NCBI RefSeq assembly: GCF_003349955.1
Contig: NZ_QLKQ01000048.1
Coordinates: 1-59,362, forward strand
Length of the DNA: 59,362 nt
Origin: Azospirillum brasilense
GTDB lineage: Bacteria > Pseudomonadota > Alphaproteobacteria > Azospirillales > Azospirillaceae
Reading direction: 5' to 3'
Below the pieces are notes generated by a model. The model was not told where the DNA came from, did not search any database, and saw nothing but the letters and a program-made list of their open reading frames with translations. A program made the position numbers and the translations under genes. Below are positions 54,314-59,362 of the stretch, piece by piece. The number at the start of each line of letters is the position of its first letter. Position 1 is the first letter of the stretch.

Positions 54314-57300
54314 TCACTCCGCCGGCTGCGGGTGCGCGCCCGTGGGCGGATGGCCCGTCGGATGGCCGGCGGAGCCGTCCACCGCCGGGAGGGGCTTCTT
54401 CCTGGCGATGTAGCTGTAGACCGTCGGCACCACGAACAGGGTCAGGAAGGTGCCCAGCAGCATGCCGCCGACGATCACCGCGCCGATGGCCTGCCGGCTC
54501 TCCGCGCCCGCCCCGTGGGCGTTGGCGAGCGGCACGGCGCCCAGCACCATGGCGCCGGTGGTCATCAGGATCGGGCGCAGGCGCAGCACGGCGGCCTCCT
54601 CCACCGCCTTGCGGATGTCCACCCCCTCGCGCTGGAGCTGGTTGGCGAACTCCACGATCAGGATGCCGTGCTTGGTGATAAGGCCGACGAGCGTCACCAA
54701 GCCGATCTGGCTGTAGACGTTCATCGTCCCGCCGGTGAAATGCAGGGCGGCCAGCGCGCCGGTCATCGACAGCGGCACCGTCAGCATGATCACGAAGGGG
54801 TCGATGAAGCTCTCGAACTGCGCCGCCAGCACCAGATAGATGAAGGCCAGCGCCAGGACGAAGACGAAGTACAGGCCGGTCGCCGATTCGCGGAACTCGC
54901 GGCTCTGCCCCGCATAGTCGGTCTGGGCGGTGGCCGGCAGCACCCGGTTCGCAACATCCTGGAGGTAGCCCAGCGCCTCGCCCAGCGAGGTGCCCGGCGC
55001 CAGGGTGGCGGTGATGGTGACGGAGCGCAGCTTGTTGAAGTGATTCAGCTCCTTGGGCGCCACCCGCTCCTCGATGCGGACGAGGTTGGCGAGCGAGATC
55101 ATCGCCCCGGCGCTGGTGGCGACCCCCGCCTCCGCCGCCGCGGTGGGCGTGCCGCGGACATAGATGGAGGCGATGTCGTCCGGGTTGCGGCGGTCGAGGT
55201 CGCCGACCTGGACCACCACGTCGTACTGCTTGCCCTCCTTCTTGAAGCGCGTGACCTGCCGCCCGCCCAGAAGGGTTTCCAGCGTGCGCCCCACCGTCTC
55301 CACATCCACCCCGAGGTCGGCGGCCTTGTCGCGGTCGATGGTGATGCGCAGTTCCGGCTTGTTCAGCTTCAGGTCGGTGTCGAGGTTGGTCAGCCCGGGG
55401 AACTTCCGCGCCTCCGCCATCAGCCCGTCGACCATCTTCTGCAGCTCGTCGTAGGGCAGCGAGCTTTGGATGACGAAGTTGACCGGCTTGTCCACCGGGC
55501 TCTGGCCCAGCGAGGGCGGATTGGTGACGAAGGCGAGGATGCCGGGGATGCCGAACATCTTGGGGAAGAGCTGGGCGGTGATCGCCTGCTGCTTCACGTC
55601 GCGCTCATCCCAGTCGATCAGGCGGACGAAGGAGATGCCCTGGTTGACCACCGGGAAGCCGACCACGACGAAGAACTTCTCGACGATGGGGATCTGGCGG
55701 AACAGGTCCTCCATCCGCTTGGCGTAACTTTCCGTGTAGTCGAGCGTCGAGCCCTCCGGCGCGATGGCGATGCCGACGATGGTGCCGCGGTCCTCGACCG
55801 GCGCCAGCTCCGACTTGAGCCCGGTGAACAGCGTGTAGCTGAGCCCGGCCACCACCGCGCCGACCAGCAGCACCAGCGGACGCGCCTTCAGCGACAGGCG
55901 CAGGACAGCGCGATAGCCGTTGGTCAGCCCGTTCAGAAGCCGCTCGATGGCGTTGTAGAGCGCGTTGTGCTTGGTCTGGTGCTTCAGCAGCTTGGAGCAC
56001 ATCATCGGTGACAGCGTCAGGGCGACGAAGCCCGAGACGATCACCGCCCCCGCGAGCGTCAGCGCGAACTCGGAGAAGAGGCGGCCGGTGCGCCCGGTCA
56101 TGAAACCGATGGGCGCGTAGACCGCGGCCAGCGTGATCGTCATCGCGATGACCGCGAAGCCGATCTCCTTCGACCCCTGCAGGGCCGCCTGGAAGGGCGG
56201 CACGCCCTCCTCGATGTGGCGGTAGATGTTCTCCAGCATCACGATGGCGTCGTCGACGACGAGGCCGATGGCCAGCACCATGGACAGCAGGGTCAGCGTG
56301 TTGACCGAGAAGCCGAAGGCGTACATCAGCGCGAAGCCGCCGATCAGCGACACCGGGATGGTCACCAGCGGCACCAGCGTGGCGCGGAAGCTGCGCAGGA
56401 ACACGAAGATGACCAGCACGACCAGGACGATGGCCTCGAAGATCGTGCTGAACACCGCGTCGATGGACTTGGCGATGAAGACGGAGCTGTCATAGCCGAC
56501 ATCCACCCCCATGCCCTCCGGCAGCGCGGCGCGGATCTTCGGCAGCGCCTCGTTCACCGCCTTGGACACATCCAGCGGGTTGGCGGTGGACTGCTTGACC
56601 ACGCCGATGGCGACGGCGCCGCGCCCGTTGAAGCGGGCGCTGACCCGCTCGTCCCGCGCGCCCAGCTCGGCGCGGCCGACATCCTTCAGCCGGACCAGAT
56701 AGCCGCCATCGTCGCGCAGGATGATGCGGTCGAACTCCTCCGGCGTGCGCAGGTCGGTCTCCGAGACGACGGTGAACTCCCGCGCCTTGCTCTCGACGCG
56801 GCCCGCCGGAATCTCGACGTTCTGCTTGCGCAGCGCGTTCTCCACGTCCTGCGGAGTGACCCGGTAGGCGGCCATGCGCTGCGGGTCGAGCCAGAGACGC
56901 ATGGCGAAGCGCCGCTCGCCGAAGATTCGCACCTGGGCGACGCCGGGCAGGTTCTGCAAGCGGTCCTTGACGTAGCGGTCGGCGAAGTCCGTCACGTCCA
57001 GCGGCGAATGGCGGTCGGAGGAGAAGGCCAGATAGATGATCGGCTGGGCGTCGGCCTCCACCTTCGCGATGACCGGCTCGTCGATCTCGTTGGGAAGCTG
57101 GGCGCGCACGCGGCCGACGCGGTCGCGCACGTCGCTGGCCGCTGTATCCACGTTGCGGTCCAGCCGGAAGCGCAGGGTGATCTGGCTCTTCTCCGCGCGG
57201 CTGATCGAGGACATCACGTCAATGCCCTCGATGCCCGACAGCGAGTCCTCCAGAATCTGGGTGACCTGGCTTTCGATGATCTCGGCCGACGCGCCCTTGT

Positions 57301-57451
57301 AGGTGGTCTCGACCGTGACGACGGGCTCGTCGATCTTCGGATATTCGCGCACCGACAGGCGCTGGTACGACACGATGCCGATCAGCATGAGCGCGAGGCT
57401 CATGACCGTCGCCAGGACGGGCCGGCGGATGGAGATGTCGGAGAGGACCAT
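54314..57451 (-). CDS. RND efflux pump inner-membrane transporter (AcrB/MexF type)
   Basis: A 1045-aa RND permease of the HAE1 kind, the proton-driven pump of a tripartite drug efflux system. N-terminus MVLSDISIRRPVLATVMSLA, two large periplasmic loops, twelve membrane segments, and the proton-relay aspartates in AIGLVVDDAIVMLENIYRHI. YAFGFSVNTLTLLSM and GLVTLVGLITKHGILIVEFA are typical. It starts five bases after the adaptor gene. No outer-membrane TolC-like gene is in the window. Confidence 0.95.
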   Translation of the reverse strand: MVLSDISIRRPVLATVMSLALMLIGIVSYQRLSVREYPKIDEPVVTVETTYKGASAEIIESQVTQILEDSLSGIEGIDVMSSISRAEKSQITLRFRLDRNVDTAASDVRDRVGRVRAQLPNEIDEPVIAKVEADAQPIIYLAFSSDRHSPLDVTDFADRYVKDRLQNLPGVAQVRIFGERRFAMRLWLDPQRMAAYRVTPQDVENALRKQNVEIPAGRVESKAREFTVVSETDLRTPEEFDRIILRDDGGYLVRLKDVGRAELGARDERVSARFNGRGAVAIGVVKQSTANPLDVSKAVNEALPKIRAALPEGMGVDVGYDSSVFIAKSIDAVFSTIFEAIVLVVLVIFVFLRSFRATLVPLVTIPVSLIGGFALMYAFGFSVNTLTLLSMVLAIGLVVDDAIVMLENIYRHIEEGVPPFQAALQGSKEIGFAVIAMTITLAAVYAPIGFMTGRTGRLFSEFALTLAGAVIVSGFVALTLSPMMCSKLLKHQTKHNALYNAIERLLNGLTNGYRAVLRLSLKARPLVLLVGAVVAGLSYTLFTGLKSELAPVEDRGTIVGIAIAPEGSTLDYTESYAKRMEDLFRQIPIVEKFFVVVGFPVVNQGISFVRLIDWDERDVKQQAITAQLFPKMFGIPGILAFVTNPPSLGQSPVDKPVNFVIQSSLPYDELQKMVDGLMAEARKFPGLTNLDTDLKLNKPELRITIDRDKAADLGVDVETVGRTLETLLGGRQVTRFKKEGKQYDVVVQVGDLDRRNPDDIASIYVRGTPTAAAEAGVATSAGAMISLANLVRIEERVAPKELNHFNKLRSVTITATLAPGTSLGEALGYLQDVANRVLPATAQTDYAGQSREFRESATGLYFVFVLALAFIYLVLAAQFESFIDPFVIMLTVPLSMTGALAALHFTGGTMNVYSQIGLVTLVGLITKHGILIVEFANQLQREGVDIRKAVEEAAVLRLRPILMTTGAMVLGAVPLANAHGAGAESRQAIGAVIVGGMLLGTFLTLFVVPTVYSYIARKKPLPAVDGSAGHPTGHPPTGAHPQPAE

Positions 57452-57455
57452 CGGC

Positions 57456-58604
57456 TCAGCTCCCAGCCGGCTTTTCGTTGGCCGGCTTGTTGTTGACCAC
57501 CACCACCGGGGCGCCGTCGCGGATCTTCAACTGGCCGGCGGTCACCACCACGTCGCCGGGCTGCAGGCCGGCGGTGATCTCCACCTCGGCGTTGCGGCGC
57601 TCGCCCAGCGTGACGGTGGTCTGCACCGCCTTGCCATCCACCACCTTGAAGACGAACTGTTTGTTGCCGAAGGCGCTGACCGCCTGCTCGGGCACCAGCA
57701 CGGCGTTCGGGGTCTGGTCCAGCGTCAGGGCCACCCGGGCGAACAGGCCGGGGCGCAGCGCGCCGTCCTTGTTGGGGACGCGGGCGCGGATCACCACGGC
57801 GCGGCCGTTCACGTCGACCAGCGGGTCGATGGCGTAGACCGTGCCGTCGAAGGTCCGCCCGCCGAAGGAGTCCACGGCGACCTTCAGGGTCTGGCCGGTG
57901 CGGACGGTTGGCAGATACAGCTCCGGCACCCGGAAATCGAGCTTCAGGGTCTCGATGGCCTCCAGGTTCACGATGTCCTTGCCCGCCGCCACCACGTCGC
58001 CCACCGAGACCTTGCGCAGGCCCAGCACGCCGTCGAAGGGCGCGGTCAGGGTCAGCTTCTCCAACTGCGCCTTGGCGAGCTGCACCGCCGCCTCGTCGGA
58101 CTGGAGCTTGGCGAGCGCCTGCTCGCGGTTGCGGGCCGGGCCGGTGCGCTGGCGGTACAGCTCCTCGGCGCGCGACAGCTCGGCGCGGGAAAAGGCGATG
58201 CTCGCCTGCGCCTGGGCCAGCGTGGCGCGGGCGATGGAGTCGTCCAGCCGGATCAGCACCGCGCCCTTCTTCACCGCCTGCCCTTCCAGGAAGGCGATCT
58301 CGGAGACCTTGCCCGCCACCTCGGGCCGGATGACCACCGATTCGCTGGACAGCAGCGAGCCGACCGCGGTGACCTGGCGCGACACGGTGCCGATCTTGAC
58401 CGGCAGGGCCTCCACCGGCATCGGCGGCGCGCCGCCCGGCGGCCCGCCCGCCGCGGGAGCGCCGGCGGAGGCGCCGCCGGGGGACGGAACCTTGCCGGCG
58501 AGCAGCGTGTTGATGGTTCCGCCCTGCTTGACGAAGTACCAGTAGGCGCCGCCGCCGAGAGCGACCAGGACCAGAAGGGCGACGATGCGAAGCGTGTGGC
58601 GCAT
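57456..58604 (-). CDS. RND efflux periplasmic adaptor (membrane fusion protein)
   Basis: A 382-aa membrane fusion protein. One N-terminal membrane anchor (about 5-25), a Gly/Pro/Ala-rich linker (40-65), lipoyl-like half domains (VIRPEVAGKVSEIAFLEGQAV and LTAPFDGVLGLRKVSVGD) around a coiled coil (ATLAQAQASIAFSRAELSRA), then beta-barrel and membrane-proximal domains. The ATG at 58604 is used. It is the first gene of the pump operon, 91 bases downstream of a palindrome at 58695-58716. Confidence 0.94.
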   Translation of the reverse strand: MRHTLRIVALLVLVALGGGAYWYFVKQGGTINTLLAGKVPSPGGASAGAPAAGGPPGGAPPMPVEALPVKIGTVSRQVTAVGSLLSSESVVIRPEVAGKVSEIAFLEGQAVKKGAVLIRLDDSIARATLAQAQASIAFSRAELSRAEELYRQRTGPARNREQALAKLQSDEAAVQLAKAQLEKLTLTAPFDGVLGLRKVSVGDVVAAGKDIVNLEAIETLKLDFRVPELYLPTVRTGQTLKVAVDSFGGRTFDGTVYAIDPLVDVNGRAVVIRARVPNKDGALRPGLFARVALTLDQTPNAVLVPEQAVSAFGNKQFVFKVVDGKAVQTTVTLGERRNAEVEITAGLQPGDVVVTAGQLKIRDGAPVVVVNNKPANEKPAGS

Positions 58605-58694
58605 GAATACGGAACCCGCGCAGGCCCGCCGGCCCGCCGTACGGGCGCGCGGGGCGTTTCGTGTCAACCGGGCCGCTGTGAGAGGCGGGCGGTA

Positions 58695-58716
58695 AACTGA
58701 ACTATATCGTTCAGTT
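58695..58716 (-). promoter_or_regulatory. Palindromic operator candidate upstream of the RND operon
   Basis: AACTGAAC (58695-58702) and GTTCAGTT (58709-58716) form a perfect 8-bp inverted repeat with a six-base spacer; further TTCAG copies follow. On the minus strand a -10-like TATAGT lies within it. The arrangement resembles a TetR-family operator, yet no tetR gene is in the window. Confidence 0.55.
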
Positions 58717-58746
58717 CAGTTCCGGAGTCGAGACGGTTGCACGGGT

Positions 58747-59127
58747 TCAGGCGCGCGACGGCGGCGAATCGGGCGGCGGATCGGGTTGCACAACCCGGCC
58801 CTTCTCCATCTCAAACCGCTCCCCATCGGAAAAAATCACCGTCAGATCAGCGGGTTGACCGGGACCAACGGTGGTGCAGCCACCACGTGGACGAACCGGC
58901 GCGCCGTCGAGGCAAAGGCCGGGAGCGCAGCAAGGCGCTTCGCCCGCCGGTAGAACCGCACGAATCCGATCGCCTTCAATGCGAAGGTCGGCAACCAGGA
59001 CGCCATCCGCGCCGGGTGGCGGGGCGCCCTCGCCGAGGTCCGGGGAGTCGATGCGGGCGCGCTTCAACCAGAACTTCCCGGACGCCAGCAACCGGGCGAG
59101 CAGGCAGGCGGAGGTGGACGCGCTCAT
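58747..59127 (-). CDS. Amidohydrolase-like fragment lacking the catalytic barrel
   Basis: A 126-aa protein. Its first about 70 residues (FWLKRARIDSPDLGEG, DGVLVADLRIEGDRIRAVLP) match the N-terminal strands of cytosine deaminase-like amidohydrolases, and CTTVGPGQPADLTVIFSDGE with EMEKGRVVQP matches their C-terminal strands. The two are joined directly (LDGAPVRPRGG), omitting the metal-binding HxH, lysine and aspartate of the TIM barrel. This is either a stand-alone composite beta-sandwich domain or an in-frame deletion remnant. The frame is open and the start (ATG 59127) is usable. No catalytic activity is expected. Confidence 0.6.
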   Translation of the reverse strand: MSASTSACLLARLLASGKFWLKRARIDSPDLGEGAPPPGADGVLVADLRIEGDRIRAVLPAGEAPCCAPGLCLDGAPVRPRGGCTTVGPGQPADLTVIFSDGERFEMEKGRVVQPDPPPDSPPSRA

Positions 59128-59293
59128 TCCCCGATCCGATGCAGTGGCGGCGAGACGGTCGTTCGGCCGATGACTCAGCCTGTCACGGAAGCGTAAAGGA
59201 AGTTTTGCTCCGGTTGGACTCTTGAACACGACTGGGAAATCGGCGATGTGACAATCCTTGGTCCTCCGACCCTCGCGTTCCAAGGGGTGCCCG

Positions 59294-59362
59294 ATGCTGA
59301 TCGCCCAGATGTCCGACCTGCATGTGACGGCCCCCGGCACCGCCCCAACCATCCCCCCAACC
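59294..59362 (+). CDS. CpdA-like metallophosphoesterase, 5' end only
   Basis: The ATG at 59294, preceded by AAGGGG, opens a frame that continues to the window end (23 codons). MLIAQMSDLHVT is the start of the calcineurin-like phosphoesterase family, with the first metal ligands in SDLH, typical of 3',5'-cAMP phosphodiesterase CpdA. Too short to confirm. Divergent from the amidohydrolase fragment. Confidence 0.6.
   Translation, partial: MLIAQMSDLHVTAPGTAPTIPPT

Overview
This 59.4 kb, GC-rich window looks like chromosomal DNA of an alphaproteobacterium of the Rhodospirillales, most likely Azospirillum. The main reason is the gene order dusB(nifR3)-ntrB-ntrC-ntrY-ntrX followed by trkA, a D-amino-acid aminotransferase, hfq and hflX. 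The ispDF fusion, the lipoyl-bearing pyruvate dehydrogenase E1 beta and the near-exclusive G/C third positions fit the same group. The genus is inferred from layout and protein character, not from a database search. I saw no rRNA, tRNA, CRISPR array or intact insertion sequence.

Layout. 1-741: the edge of a secreted-protein gene and a small hypothetical gene. 914-5550 (all minus): hflX, hfq, a HAD phosphatase, a class IV aminotransferase and trkA, mostly tightly packed. 5551-6433: an AT-richer patch holding one orphan 102-residue beta-type protein with its own promoter and Shine-Dalgarno. 6434-13962 (minus): the nitrogen-regulation block dusB-ntrB-ntrC and ntrY-ntrX. 14087-17315: a CcsA/HemX-like membrane protein, ispDF, pncC and a RatA/COQ10-like protein. 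17375-23842 (minus): lipA, lpdA and the pyruvate dehydrogenase E2/E1beta/E1alpha genes, then an ftsB-like gene and a thioesterase. 25130-31185: parE, a lipoprotein, an alpha/beta hydrolase, an isochorismatase-family hydrolase, a DEAD-box helicase and a stand-alone RAM-domain protein closed by a strong terminator. 31357-39433: envelope functions (lptD, a bitopic protein, an OGT/SPINDLY-type glycosyltransferase, the ydbH-ynbE-ydbL set, a secreted cyclophilin). 39569-43449: an unusual Ser/Thr kinase and an aldose 1-epimerase. 43489-45119: an AT-richer pocket with two lipoproteins and a 396-base gap. 45120-54157: a divergent region built around two transglutaminase-like proteins, a DUF2126 domain and a circularly permuted ATP-grasp/Alpha-E fusion. 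54314-58604: an RND efflux pump. 58747-59362: an amidohydrolase fragment without its catalytic barrel, and the first codons of a CpdA-like phosphodiesterase.

How the genes work together. The ntr genes form two two-component pairs for nitrogen control. lipA and lpdA sit beside PDH genes whose products need lipoate and E3. LptD, YdbH/YnbE/YdbL, the cyclophilin and several lipoproteins point to outer-membrane assembly. The 47130-54157 cluster is the best candidate for a poorly described system: its domains suggest making and trimming a peptide-like product, but product and substrate are unknown, and the Anbu peptidase often found beside such genes is not in the window. The intergenic region inside that cluster carries three successive perfect inverted repeats, and no ATG start is available for the gene that follows.
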